Source: CAYVHU01 sp964451415
Lineage (GTDB): Bacteria > Pseudomonadota > Alphaproteobacteria > Rhodospirillales > Magnetovibrionaceae
Length of the DNA: 64,000 nucleotides
Assembly (NCBI GenBank): GCA_964451415.1
Contig: CAYVHU010000002.1
Location: 124,001 to 188,000 of the forward strand
Direction: 5' to 3'
The first letter of the stretch is position 1, and the number at the start of each line of letters is the position of its first letter. The notes under the pieces were generated by a model. It was not told where the DNA came from. It made no database searches and saw only the letters and a list, made by a program, of their open reading frames with translations. Position numbers and translations under genes: made by a program. Positions 44,206 to 53,011 of the stretch are shown piece after piece.

Positions 44206-45798
44206 TCACCAGAACGTTTTGGCCTTGGTGAAGCGGCTCCAAGCCTTCAGCAGGTCGTTTTCACGAACCGACTGGGCATGGGTGTACCAGCCTTCGACCA
44301 TGCCCGATGCGCGATGAATAGCTCCGGCGTCCGCGCCACGCGTGGTGCGCGCCAAATCCGCCATCAAACGCTGCGCGGTGGCCAGATCGTTCAGGTGTCC
44401 CAACCCGTCTTGCAACGCCCGCAGAACAGCAATATAGCTTTTCGTCGATTTCGGCGGATATAGCCCTGCGAAAAATTCCGCCGCATAACGTGCCTTTTTA
44501 ATGGCGATGCGCAGTTGATGGCGCTGTTCAGTGGGCATGTGCTTAAGCCCTTTTCCCGCCTTCAACAACCGTGCATGACGACGCGCAAGGATCGTTTTGG
44601 CGATATCGCGCGCCGGTGACGCAAGGGCGTTTGCGGGCTCTTTTTTCGCCTCACCCAACGTTTCCTGAGCGGGGCTTTCGGCCATGGAACCGACCCATTG
44701 CAACGTTTCGGTCAACAATTTGGCATAGTCGTTTGAGCGGATGAGACGATCCGCACGCACGTACGCCGCCGTTTGACGCCGCTTGGCGCGAGCACGCAAC
44801 AAGGCCAATACCGGTTCGCCATCGAATCCCGCCTCAACCGGCGGCAGCAACTCATGCAAAAACACATCCCAGTCACGCGCCGGTCCAAGGGCCGCCCCGG
44901 CATCCTTCAAGCCCTGGCTTAAATGCTCATAACTTCCCGGAACCAACAGTTTTTTGTAGGTGACAATGAGCGAGCGCATTCGCCGGGTGGCCACACGCAT
45001 CTGGTGCACGCCTTCAATATGCGTCCGGCTCAGCACGCAGTCCTCATTGGCGATCAAGTGCTTGAGGCCCTCAAACACGGAAATGTGCAAAACATCCCGC
45101 GCCGTGGGATTCTCAGGCAATTTCGCCGTCGCCGCACGCACCCACGGATGACCCTGGTTGCGAAACAAGGTGTAGCCCCGGTGCGCCTTGGTGCGAGCGG
45201 ACAAACGCGCGGGAACGATCTGTGTCACCAAACTCCCAAGGGACAACAATTCCGCGAGCGAGCCGTGCTCAAGCTCAAGCTCCAATTCATGCAAGGTTTC
45301 CTCACGCCCCCCGGCAAGAACCCGTCCCTGATCGAGATCGCACTTGATACGCGCGCCGCCCGGTGTCACCAGAACACGCTTCTGACGACGAACATCGGTG
45401 GTAAACACAGCTTGCAATTTACGTGTGTTAACGCCCTTGAACAAGGCCTTCAGATCATCGTCTGATTGCAACAACAACGGATCGAAGTCCGGCCCCGGAA
45501 CGCGCCATTCCCATTCTCTGCGGGAAAATCCCTCCATCGTTTCGCCTTGCGCGTTGGTCTTGACGCACTGCACGAAATAACGGCTCTCTTTACGCACGCG
45601 AAGCGATACGCCGCGTTGCAAAAGCTTCTGGTCAGGGGTATCGAAATATATCGCGCGCAAGCTTGCGCGACGCGGTGGCGCCTCTTGCAGAGCCTTGATT
45701 TGTGGCGATAGACAGAGCTTTCGTGCTTGCCTTGATGAGAGTTCGAACTTCAACTCCACTTCCAGGCCGCCCGTTTGGCCCGGTGCAATCGCCACCAT
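44206..45798 (-). CDS. CYTH-CHAD domain protein (inorganic triphosphatase-like)
   Basis: 530 aa from ATG 45798, which has AAGGGGG eight bases upstream (the frame stays open to 45972 without a good start). The N-terminal CYTH domain has the EVELKFEL signature (ExExK), LRAIYFDTPDQKLLQRGVSLRVRKES and a late HELELELEHG. The C-terminal CHAD domain (about residues 240-530) is helical and His/Lys/Arg-rich, with VHQMRVATRRMRSLIVTYKK and HQLRIAIKKARYAAEFFAG. Such proteins hydrolyse tripolyphosphate or bind polyphosphate. It stands alone. Confidence 0.92.
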   Translation of the reverse strand: MVAIAPGQTGGLEVELKFELSSRQARKLCLSPQIKALQEAPPRRASLRAIYFDTPDQKLLQRGVSLRVRKESRYFVQCVKTNAQGETMEGFSRREWEWRVPGPDFDPLLLQSDDDLKALFKGVNTRKLQAVFTTDVRRQKRVLVTPGGARIKCDLDQGRVLAGGREETLHELELELEHGSLAELLSLGSLVTQIVPARLSARTKAHRGYTLFRNQGHPWVRAATAKLPENPTARDVLHISVFEGLKHLIANEDCVLSRTHIEGVHQMRVATRRMRSLIVTYKKLLVPGSYEHLSQGLKDAGAALGPARDWDVFLHELLPPVEAGFDGEPVLALLRARAKRRQTAAYVRADRLIRSNDYAKLLTETLQWVGSMAESPAQETLGEAKKEPANALASPARDIAKTILARRHARLLKAGKGLKHMPTEQRHQLRIAIKKARYAAEFFAGLYPPKSTKSYIAVLRALQDGLGHLNDLATAQRLMADLARTTRGADAGAIHRASGMVEGWYTHAQSVRENDLLKAWSRFTKAKTFW

Positions 45799-46280
45799 AT
45801 TCGCCCCCTTAAATCCATCCCCGTTTTTCAATCGAGGTTTCGCCGTGCAAAGCGCATGCAAAACGCACTCCGCCTTCTTCGGATCGCCACCAGCGGCTTC
45901 CGTGAAAAAAGAGAGTAATCGTTTTTGCAAAGAAAAACCAGCGCAGCTCTGCGCGCTATTTTTAAGCAACAAACACGTCTTAAAAGGGTTAAAAAACCAT
46001 CAACATAAAGTCGAAAAGGTGTCATCCTGACCAGGCATCCTCAGGGCCATGACAAACACAGGGAACTGCACCCGCGTCGAGTGTTTTTATTGTGTCCACA
46101 CACGGTGCGTCCACATTTCTGCTGTGCATGAGCGTTTGTCCGGACAAAATGCGGGATGCGCACGTTATCTTTCGAAAGCCTTGCCGCGCACATATCCGGC
46201 ACCATGCGCGCAACAGTTGGCGCAAATCCGCCTGCGCATGGAAATCGACCTTCAACAAAAGAAGCTTATGGCCATTTGAA
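45799..46280. other. Intergenic region without a clear gene
   Basis: About 480 bp between the CYTH-CHAD and rhodanese genes, both on the minus strand. The part at 45940-46020 is A/T-rich and may hold the CYTH-CHAD promoter. A 76-codon frame at 46049-46279 (+) and a 96-codon frame at 46022-46312 (-) look like chance: no ribosome site and odd Cys-rich composition. No tRNA or terminator seen. Confidence 0.4.
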
Positions 46281-46805
46281 TTAGGCGCCGTGAACGACGG
46301 GATATCCCGCACGGTTCCATCCGCTCATGCCGTAGTCCAGGATCATTAGTTTCTTAAATCCGCGGCGGTACAATACGCGCGCCGCCTTGGGCGAACGGTT
46401 GTGCGTGTGGCACGCAATCAAGATCGGCTCGTCCTTATAAGCATCCAATTCTGCACCCAGCGTATCCAGCTTTGCATCAAGCGCCGCGGTGTCGAGGTTG
46501 AGCGATCCTTCGATATGGCCCAGTTCGCCGGTAAATTCTGCCTGCGTACGCACATCAAGAACCAAGATATTCTCACCGGCATCCAGAAGTCGTTTGACGT
46601 TTTGCGCGTTGATGAAGGGGATCCCCATCATTCTGGCCTGTAGGCGCGGCCAGAAGCGCATGAAAACAAGAACACCCGCAGCGAAAGTAATGACGATGGC
46701 AAACTGTATGTTGGCGGGGATTTTATCCACGGGCAATTCCTCCAGGAAATGAAAACGAACCCGGTAGGGGTAGCCGCCGTTCCCCCGCCATGTCAAGGTC
46801 ATCAA
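46281..46805 (-). CDS. Membrane-anchored rhodanese-like protein
   Basis: 174 aa. An N-terminal hydrophobic helix (FAIVITFAAGVLVFMRFW, about 36-53) anchors a single rhodanese domain. ILVLDVRTQAEFTGELGHIEGSLNL is the substrate-side motif and IACHTHNRSPKAARVLYRRGF carries the active-site Cys (about 131) with a six-residue loop, which suggests sulfurtransfer rather than phosphatase activity. The domain probably faces the cytoplasm. The first 20 residues upstream may be dispensable: the start is uncertain among several Met codons. It is divergent from trmFO. Confidence 0.88.
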   Translation of the reverse strand: MMTLTWRGNGGYPYRVRFHFLEELPVDKIPANIQFAIVITFAAGVLVFMRFWPRLQARMMGIPFINAQNVKRLLDAGENILVLDVRTQAEFTGELGHIEGSLNLDTAALDAKLDTLGAELDAYKDEPILIACHTHNRSPKAARVLYRRGFKKLMILDYGMSGWNRAGYPVVHGA

Positions 46806-46838
46806 AGCGTTGCAGACGGCATAAAGGCAGACTAAAGA

Positions 46839-48236
46839 ATGGGTATGAACAATGATCGGATCGACGCTTCACCCGTTCACGTCATCGGCGGCGGCCTGGC
46901 CGGGGCCGAGGCCGCGTGGCAACTCGCCCAGCGTGACATTCACGTGGTGCTGCATGAAATGCGCCCGCTGAAATGCACCCCCGCACACCAAAGCGCCACG
47001 CTCGCGGAATTGGTGTGTTCCAATTCACTGCGCGCTGACGACCACACCGCCAACGCGGTGGGCTTGCTACACGAAGAGATGCGGCGTTTGAATTCTTTGA
47101 TCATGCACGCCGCGGATCAATGTCGCGTCCCCGCCGGCGGCGCGTTGGCGGTGGATCGTGACGGCTTTTCCGCAGCGGTGGAAAAGGCACTCATGCAACA
47201 CCCGCTGGTGAGCATTGAACGCGGTGAAGTCACGGATTTGGAAACACCGCAATGGGGCAGGATGATCGTCGCCACCGGCCCTTTGACCTCCGATGCGCTG
47301 AGCCAGTCCATCTTGCGCCTCAGCGGCGCGCAACAACTGGCCTTTTTCGACGCCATCGCCCCGATCGTCTATTTCGACAGCATCGATTTCGACAAGGCCT
47401 GGTTCCAGTCGCGCTACGATAAGGGGGCGGGCAAGGACTATATCAACTGCCCCATGGATCAAGACCAATACGACACGTTTATTCAAGCGCTTTTGAGCGG
47501 CGAAAAAACCGTCTTCAAGGGCTGGGAAACCGACACGCCCTATTTCGAAGGCTGCCTGCCCATCGAGGTGATGGCCGAACGCGGTCCACAGACCTTGAGC
47601 TTCGGTCCCATGAAGCCGGTGGGCCTGACCAACCCCCATGCGCCGGAAAAACGCGCCTACGCCATCGTTCAGCTTCGTCAAGATAACGCCCTGGGCACGC
47701 TGTGGAACATGGTCGGTTTTCAGACCAAGCTGACCCACGGTGAACAAAAACGCATTTTCCGCACCATCCCGGGGTTGGAAAACGCCCAATTTGCACGCCT
47801 GGGCGGCATGCACCGCAACACCTTCATCAAAAGCCCCGAACTGCTAAACGGCACACTTCAGCTCAAGTCCCATCCGCACATCCGCTTCGCCGGGCAGATC
47901 ACGGGCTGCGAAGGGTATGTGGAAAGCACCGCCATCGGGCTCCTGGCCGGCCGTTTCGCGGCCCATGAAACGTTGGGCCGCGATGTAACGCCACCACCCG
48001 TCACCACGGCCCTGGGAGCCTTGTTGAACCACGTCACCGGCGGTGCAAATGCGGAAACTTTCCAGCCCATGAACATCAATTTCGGTCTGTTTCCACCCGC
48101 CGAAATCGACGACAGACCGCCTGAGTTACGGGGCAAACGCTTGAAGCGTGGAGATCGCAAAAAGGCCCGTAAAGCGGCACACTGCGCGCGCGCGCTCAAG
48201 GATTTGGACACTTGGATGAAAGCAACGAACCCATGA
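46839..48236 (+). CDS. trmFO: Methylenetetrahydrofolate-tRNA uracil-54 methyltransferase TrmFO
   Basis: Folate/FAD-dependent enzyme making ribothymidine at position 54 of tRNAs. It has 465 aa. The N-terminal FAD motif is VHVIGGGLAGAEAAWQLA, then HEMRPLKCTPAHQSATLAELVCSNSLRAD with the conserved catalytic Cys, PAGGALAVDRDGFS, SRYDKGAGKDYINCPMDQDQY and FAGQITGCEGYVESTAIGLLAG. The fold resembles GidA/MnmG but these motifs are TrmFO-specific. The stop overlaps the GST start (ATGA at 48233-48236). Confidence 0.97.
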   Translation: MGMNNDRIDASPVHVIGGGLAGAEAAWQLAQRDIHVVLHEMRPLKCTPAHQSATLAELVCSNSLRADDHTANAVGLLHEEMRRLNSLIMHAADQCRVPAGGALAVDRDGFSAAVEKALMQHPLVSIERGEVTDLETPQWGRMIVATGPLTSDALSQSILRLSGAQQLAFFDAIAPIVYFDSIDFDKAWFQSRYDKGAGKDYINCPMDQDQYDTFIQALLSGEKTVFKGWETDTPYFEGCLPIEVMAERGPQTLSFGPMKPVGLTNPHAPEKRAYAIVQLRQDNALGTLWNMVGFQTKLTHGEQKRIFRTIPGLENAQFARLGGMHRNTFIKSPELLNGTLQLKSHPHIRFAGQITGCEGYVESTAIGLLAGRFAAHETLGRDVTPPPVTTALGALLNHVTGGANAETFQPMNINFGLFPPAEIDDRPPELRGKRLKRGDRKKARKAAHCARALKDLDTWMKATNP

Positions 48237-48847
48237 TCGAGCTCTATGCACACCCCAGCCAGAATGTCCTTAAGGTTCTGATTGGACTGGAAGAAACAGG
48301 TCTTGAGTATCGCATCGTCAATGACCGTACATTGAGTGAAGGCTCACCGGAACATGATGCCTTCACCCAGGCCAGCCCCACCGGCCAGGTCCCTGCGATC
48401 ATCGACGGTGAGACCGGCGCAAGGCTTTTTGAATCGTCGGCGATCTTGATGTATCTGGCGGAAAAAACGGGGCGCTTCCTGCCCGGCCCCACGCAACCGG
48501 TGCAACGTGCGGAAACCTTGAAATGGCTGATGTTCGAAGCCGCCAACCTGACGCCCGCCATGTTGGACATCTACCATTACACCCTTCAGTGCGACACCGC
48601 GCAGCCCTATTGCGAAGAGCGAGCACGCACCCGCACACGGCGTGCATTGGCGGTGCTGGAAAACGCCCTTGCTCAAGCAGAACGTCCATACATCGCCGGA
48701 GCCTATTCCATCGCAGACATGATCTTGTACCCATGGTTGCCGATCCTTGAGGACTTCACCGACATTGCGCTGAGCGATTATCCCGCACTAGCGTCGTGGA
48801 GCACACGTGTCGGCGCACGAGACGCCGTAAAACGAGCCGAAGATTAG
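48233..48847 (+). CDS. Glutathione S-transferase family protein
   Basis: 204 aa. The N-terminal thioredoxin-like domain begins MIELYAHPSQNVLKVLIGLEETGLEYRIV, with PTGQVPAIID and LFESSAILMYLAEKTG binding the glutathione gamma-glutamyl group; the helical C-terminal domain has YIAGAYSIADMILYPWLPI, the N-capping/hydrophobic staple motif. It resembles the YfcG/GstB-type disulfide reductases. ATG 48233 overlaps the trmFO stop, so it is translationally coupled; a longer start at 48212 would lie within trmFO. Confidence 0.9.
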   Translation: MIELYAHPSQNVLKVLIGLEETGLEYRIVNDRTLSEGSPEHDAFTQASPTGQVPAIIDGETGARLFESSAILMYLAEKTGRFLPGPTQPVQRAETLKWLMFEAANLTPAMLDIYHYTLQCDTAQPYCEERARTRTRRALAVLENALAQAERPYIAGAYSIADMILYPWLPILEDFTDIALSDYPALASWSTRVGARDAVKRAED

Positions 48848-48910
48848 TTTGATTGTATTCTTAAGCTGTGAACGTCATTATTAAAGCACTTGTATGGCTA
48901 TGGGGTCAGG

Positions 48911-50626
48911 ATGCTGGAAAAAGTGACGCGAAAATCGTCCGCCTTCGATTATTTCAAACGCGGAGCGACGGCGATCTGCGCGGTATGGTTGCTGTACGGC
49001 GCAACCGTTGCGTTTGCCCAAAATGCACCCTCCGCCAGCGCAACGGCGAAACAGGTTGCGACAAACGACAGCGCGACAAAAGCCTTGTTCGATGCCGTTT
49101 ACAAAAACGACCTTTCCGCCGTAAGAGCAGCCCTTGCCCAGGGCGCGAACATTGAAGCGCACGATTTCAGCGACACGCAGCCGGTGGACATCGCCATCGA
49201 CCGGGGATATTTTGAAATTGCACACCTGTTAATTTCCATCCGCAACCAACGTCAGGCCAAGAAAGACGATGTGCCCGCCTCTGCGCAGAAAACACGTTCG
49301 GATGAAGTCGCAGCTATAGCCAAAACCAAGCCGAGCGACAAGACGTCAGCCCCTTCGGCGGCAAAGCGTTTCTTTTCCACATTTCTGGATTTCTTTAAAC
49401 CGCCCAATACCACCGGGATTGTGGAACGTCGCGCAAGCATGCCAACGAAGAAACGCGTGAATGAAAATGTCGCAGCGCTTGGAACCACCGTCCAAAAACA
49501 ACTTCAAGACAACACTGCAAAACCCGTCGTCCCCACAGCACCACCGTCCACGCTGGTGCCGCCGGTGCGTGCGTCCACACCGGTGCGTGCGTCCACGCCG
49601 GTGCGTGCGCCCACGCTGGTGCCGCCGGTGCGTGCGCCCACGCCCTTCACAGCAAACGATGTTGTGCGCAAGAAACCGTTCAACGGTGCCGTTGACCCGG
49701 ATATCCTGGCCTTATTGAATGGGGACATCGCGGTGAAACGAAGTGCAAAACGTCAAACGAACAAAGTGGCTCCCCCCCCTAAAAAGAACCCTTTTGCCGC
49801 ACCGCGTGAAGTCGCTTCCCGGAAGACGAAACGCCCTTCTGCGCCGGTGGCGAACGATCCTTTCGCCACCACAGGCAAGGAAAACGCTCTTGCGCAGAAC
49901 GAAAAAAAGACAACGTCGGACGGCTGGAACGTCAAGTCCGTAACCCGCGTCAAAACACCGCAAAAATTGCCCGCACTGAGCACAATCAAGTCCGGGGGCG
50001 CGATTCTGGAAGGTGTGGATTTAGAACTGGGCGCCGATTCCGCAGTCGGTCATAAAATTGGCGAAACGCGCCTGAAAACGCTCACGGAAAAAACAATATA
50101 CCGCCCTTGTTTTTCCAGGAACGGGCAAGAAACCGTGTTCTGCGTGGACAAGGTAAACTGGCCGCTCGATCTGGAAAAAAATTTCCTGGTTGATTCCATC
50201 ATGTACCAAGGCACACGCGCCATTGTGCGTTACGATGCCGGCCGCGCAACCAGCTTCTTCACTTTGTTTAAAACCAAGGCCTTCGCCACGGTTGTCGGGT
50301 ACTATACAAAACGCTATGGCTCACCGACGAAAATCGTACAGCGCTCCATCGCGCCGCTGGCCGCCCCGCGGCGCGACAACCCAACCTATATCTGGAAAAG
50401 CCGCGAGGCCGGAACAGACACCGTCACCGTCCTGGAAATTCGCAAGTACGATGATGCACGCGGCGGCTTTCCCGACACCAAACGCGGCGTCATTTTGCTT
50501 TATCGCGACCCGTCCGAAAGGATATTTCCGCAACTATCACAGTTGGAACTGATGGTGATGCGCGACAGTACGGTTGTGGGTGCGAAAGCCAAAAACCCAG
50601 GTAGCATTTGGGACGCCAAACCTTAA
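48911..50626 (+). CDS. Exported ankyrin-containing protein with Pro/Val repeats, unknown
   Basis: 571 aa from ATG 48911. A signal peptide (FKRGATAICAVWLLYGATVAFAQN) is cleaved near residue 38. Two ankyrin-like repeats follow (ATKALFDAVYKNDLSAVRAALAQGANIEAHD; TQPVDIAIDRGYFEIAHLL). A long Lys/Pro/Thr-rich linker (residues 100-330) has a VRAPTP-type repeat. The last 200 residues form a folded domain with two cysteines (YRPCFSRNGQETVFCVD) and LFKTKAFATVVGYYTKRYGSPTKIVQ, which I do not recognise. It is probably periplasmic. The stop overlaps that of the convergent gene (TTAA). Confidence 0.75.
   Translation: MLEKVTRKSSAFDYFKRGATAICAVWLLYGATVAFAQNAPSASATAKQVATNDSATKALFDAVYKNDLSAVRAALAQGANIEAHDFSDTQPVDIAIDRGYFEIAHLLISIRNQRQAKKDDVPASAQKTRSDEVAAIAKTKPSDKTSAPSAAKRFFSTFLDFFKPPNTTGIVERRASMPTKKRVNENVAALGTTVQKQLQDNTAKPVVPTAPPSTLVPPVRASTPVRASTPVRAPTLVPPVRAPTPFTANDVVRKKPFNGAVDPDILALLNGDIAVKRSAKRQTNKVAPPPKKNPFAAPREVASRKTKRPSAPVANDPFATTGKENALAQNEKKTTSDGWNVKSVTRVKTPQKLPALSTIKSGGAILEGVDLELGADSAVGHKIGETRLKTLTEKTIYRPCFSRNGQETVFCVDKVNWPLDLEKNFLVDSIMYQGTRAIVRYDAGRATSFFTLFKTKAFATVVGYYTKRYGSPTKIVQRSIAPLAAPRRDNPTYIWKSREAGTDTVTVLEIRKYDDARGGFPDTKRGVILLYRDPSERIFPQLSQLELMVMRDSTVVGAKAKNPGSIWDAKP
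49562..49642. repeat. 18-bp tandem repeats in the Pro-rich linker
   Basis: CCGGTGCGTGCGTCCACR units at 49562, 49580, 49598 and 49625 (the last after a 9-bp insertion that itself repeats the sequence before unit 1) encode PVRASTPVRASTPVRAP. Confidence 0.8.
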
Positions 50627-51306
50627 AGACGGCCCGTCATGCCCCCCCACCAGACACTCATAAGCGCACCGATACCCAAGGGGTCATTGGGGTTTTTAAG
50701 ACGCCGTGAGGTTAGCCGCGCTAGCGCCACGCTAGGCCGGGCCACCGGAACGCGGCGCGCGCGGGCCAAGATATCGAAGGCCTGAGCGCGCGCGGCTTCG
50801 TCAGGGACGCCCTTGTTTCTCATTCCGCTTAGAACCCACGCCGTGCCGATATCGCGCTGCGCATCAACACGGTGCGGGTCATCGACACCGTCCCCCTTCC
50901 ATTCCAGCATGTCCAGCATCAAGACATGCAACGCGCCACCCGTGGCTTCGGCGTACGCAGCTTTTTGCGCTGGCGAAACGGCTTTATATTGCAGATCGAG
51001 CTGGTGCGCCTCCACCAGGGCGCACAAGGACACCACGGGCAAATTCAACGATGCGAGAGCGCGCGCGATGGGGTGAGACGGCGGATGGCCCCGGCAGATG
51101 TCGGGAAGAACGTCGATCCACCATTGAAGGCGGATGCGCCCCAGCGTGGGCTCGCTTACGAGCTTGGGAACACGCGCCATTTCCGCATCGAAGGCGATCA
51201 GTGCCAACATCTGCGCACGCACGTGACGCGGCGCACACAAGGCCGCTAGGTACGGTCCCCGGTTGGTGCGTGCGAGGCGAATCATTTCTACATCAAGCGA
51301 TGCCAT
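50623..51306 (-). CDS. Squalene/phytoene synthase-like (NDUFAF6-type) protein
   Basis: 227 aa from ATG 51306 (MASLDVEMIRLARTNRG). An all-helical isoprenoid-synthase-like protein: RGPYLAALCAPRHVRAQMLALIAFDAEMARVPKLVSEPTLGRIRLQWW is the characteristic opening of the COG1562 subgroup related to mitochondrial NDUFAF6. The Asp-rich substrate motifs of true squalene synthases (DxxxD) are not evident, so a complex I assembly-type role is as likely as prenyl transfer. The stop overlaps the ankyrin protein stop; it is divergent from sodB. Confidence 0.82.
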   Translation of the reverse strand: MASLDVEMIRLARTNRGPYLAALCAPRHVRAQMLALIAFDAEMARVPKLVSEPTLGRIRLQWWIDVLPDICRGHPPSHPIARALASLNLPVVSLCALVEAHQLDLQYKAVSPAQKAAYAEATGGALHVLMLDMLEWKGDGVDDPHRVDAQRDIGTAWVLSGMRNKGVPDEAARAQAFDILARARRVPVARPSVALARLTSRRLKNPNDPLGIGALMSVWWGGMTGRL

Positions 51307-51407
51307 AAGCCTTGGATTCCGCTCGTGCAATTTTTTTTTGATATGTAGGATTTTCCGCCCCTGCACGGTTGTAATTGCGCCGTGAACATCTATGTCTTTC
51401 GTAGTCG

Positions 51408-51424
51408 TTTAGAACAATTTCAAA
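51408..51424 (+). promoter_or_regulatory. Possible iron-control (Irr/ICE-like) element before sodB
   Basis: TTTAGAACAATTTCAAA resembles the alphaproteobacterial iron control element TTTAGAA-N3-TTCTAAA: the left half is exact, the right half 5 of 7. It lies 24 bp before the sodB ATG. Tentative. Confidence 0.3.
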
Positions 51425-51447
51425 CCATTAACCTTCAAGAGGATATC

Positions 51448-52044
51448 ATGGCTTTTGATCTTCCCGCCCTGCCCTATGCCAAAGATGCTCTGGCGCCGCA
51501 TATTTCGGCCAACACCTTCGATTTTCACCATGGCAAGCACCACAACGCCTATGTCGTCAACCTGAACGCCTTGATCGCCGATACGGATTTGGCGTCCATG
51601 AGCCTGGAAGACATCATGAAAACCACCGCCGGCGACACAGCGAAGGCCGGCATCTTCAACAATGCCGCCCAGGTGTGGAACCATACTTTCTTCTGGAACT
51701 CCATGAAGCCCGGCGGCGGCGGCAAACCCACCGGCGCGCTGGCAACCGCCATCAACGATGCTTTCGGCGACTACGCCGGTTTCAAAGATGCGTTCAAAAC
51801 CGCCGGCATGACCCAGTTCGGCAGCGGCTGGGCGTGGCTGGTATCGCGCAACGGCAAGCTTGAAATCGTCAAAACGCCAAACGCGGAATGCCCCCTAACG
51901 GACGGTGCAACCCCGCTGATCGCCTGCGATGTCTGGGAGCACGCCTATTACTTGGACTACCAGAACCGCCGCCCGGACTTCCTTGAAGCGTTCTTGGACC
52001 ATCTCGTGAACTGGGACTTCGCCAACGCCAATTTCGCCCCATAA
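51448..52044 (+). CDS. sodB: Iron superoxide dismutase SodB
   Basis: 198 aa from ATG 51448 (AGAGGA upstream). Fe/Mn-SOD fold with metal ligands H27 in DFHHGKHHNAYV, His in QVWNHTFFWNSM, and Asp/His in CDVWEHAYYLDYQNR. GGKPTG and AGMTQFGSGWAWL fit iron-type enzymes (Gln in TQFGSGW is the Fe-SOD position). Cytoplasmic. A terminator follows. A possible iron-control element lies in its leader. Confidence 0.97.
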   Translation: MAFDLPALPYAKDALAPHISANTFDFHHGKHHNAYVVNLNALIADTDLASMSLEDIMKTTAGDTAKAGIFNNAAQVWNHTFFWNSMKPGGGGKPTGALATAINDAFGDYAGFKDAFKTAGMTQFGSGWAWLVSRNGKLEIVKTPNAECPLTDGATPLIACDVWEHAYYLDYQNRRPDFLEAFLDHLVNWDFANANFAP

Positions 52045-52048
52045 AAAC

Positions 52049-52076
52049 AAAGCCCGGGGTGCAGGCTCCGGGCTTT
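52049..52076. terminator. Bidirectional rho-independent terminator
   Basis: AAAGCCCGG pairs with CCGGGCTTT around a short loop, five bases after the sodB stop and touching the ubiV stop. A-rich and T-rich flanks suit both strands. Confidence 0.8.
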
Positions 52077-52998
52077 ACTCCACCAGATCCGGAACCATGA
52101 AATCAACGCCCTTGGCCCCATAGTAAAATCCATTGCTGAAGGGCACGCCGCCAATCAAGGCGGACAGTTTTTTGTCGGCTTCATCAATGCTCAAGACATC
52201 GTCAAGGACATCGCGATAAATCGCGCTCACGGCCACCATGTCGGCGCTGTGCGGGGATAAACGGAAGCGGTGAATCCCCATGGCACGCATTTCCGCCATC
52301 TCAGCCATTAGGTTCTGGTAGGTATATGACAAGGTTTGCAGCCCGTTGACGGCAAGAAAGCGTTCTCCGTCCATGGTTTCCAGATCCAGGCCGTCCACAT
52401 CCTTTTCACACACGAACTGGCAACTGTCCTTGTGCAGACCATGATGGCGCGCATGATAACATCGCGCCGAAATGGCCAGCGGCAAGCGTCCGAACACATG
52501 GACTTCCAACTCTACCGTCGCTGCCGTCCGAACCATGGCCAAAAACGCATCGCGCCCCAATTCCACGGGCAGACACACCCGCGTCGCACCGCGCTTGGCG
52601 AAAAAATCGAGCGCGCCTTCATTGTATACATTGACATACGGACCAATGGCGTGGGGTTTGCCTTTCAACAACGCAGCCACGGAAACGTCGTTGGCTTCGA
52701 TCATCTGCTGTGCATATTGCGCCGTATCGCGCACCTCGTCCATTTCGCGAGCGTTCATAATCAACGCCAGCGACGACAACGCGACTTCCTTGCCCGCGGC
52801 TTCCAAACGCTCCACCACATCGGGAATGTGCGCCGCGTAAAACGGGGTCCGCTTGGAGCACACGGTCTCTCCGATCACAACGCTATCGACACAAGATTCG
52901 TCGGCGATACGAAAATAAAAATCCCGCCAAACATCCGCAGTCCAGTTGAACAAAAGCGGTCCCAGTGTCAACTTGGCTTTGGGCGATGTGTGATTCAT
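52075..52998 (-). CDS. ubiV: Ubiquinone O2-independent hydroxylation protein UbiV
   Basis: U32-peptidase-like Fe-S protein, 307 aa from ATG 52998 (AAGGA upstream; a start at 53031 would overlap ubiU). With UbiU it hydroxylates ubiquinone precursors without oxygen. LTLGPLLFNWTADVWRDFYFRIADES opens the protein; the four cluster cysteines lie in ESCVDSVVIGETVC-SKR and ARCYHARHHGLHKDSCQFVC. NVYNEGALDFFAKRGATRVCLPVELGRD is typical. It is last in ubiT-ubiU-ubiV. Confidence 0.95.
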   Translation of the reverse strand: MNHTSPKAKLTLGPLLFNWTADVWRDFYFRIADESCVDSVVIGETVCSKRTPFYAAHIPDVVERLEAAGKEVALSSLALIMNAREMDEVRDTAQYAQQMIEANDVSVAALLKGKPHAIGPYVNVYNEGALDFFAKRGATRVCLPVELGRDAFLAMVRTAATVELEVHVFGRLPLAISARCYHARHHGLHKDSCQFVCEKDVDGLDLETMDGERFLAVNGLQTLSYTYQNLMAEMAEMRAMGIHRFRLSPHSADMVAVSAIYRDVLDDVLSIDEADKKLSALIGGVPFSNGFYYGAKGVDFMVPDLVE

Positions 52999-53011
52999 TG
53001 GTTTTGCGTCC

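Noticed and set aside
45799..45972. N-terminal extension of the CYTH-CHAD protein
   Set aside because: The 58 extra residues have no family similarity, and the ATG at 45798 has a good ribosome site right before the CYTH motif.
46022..46312. Frames of 76-96 codons on both strands between CYTH-CHAD and rhodanese genes
   Set aside because: Cys/His-rich odd composition, no ribosome site, one overlaps the rhodanese gene; treated as chance.
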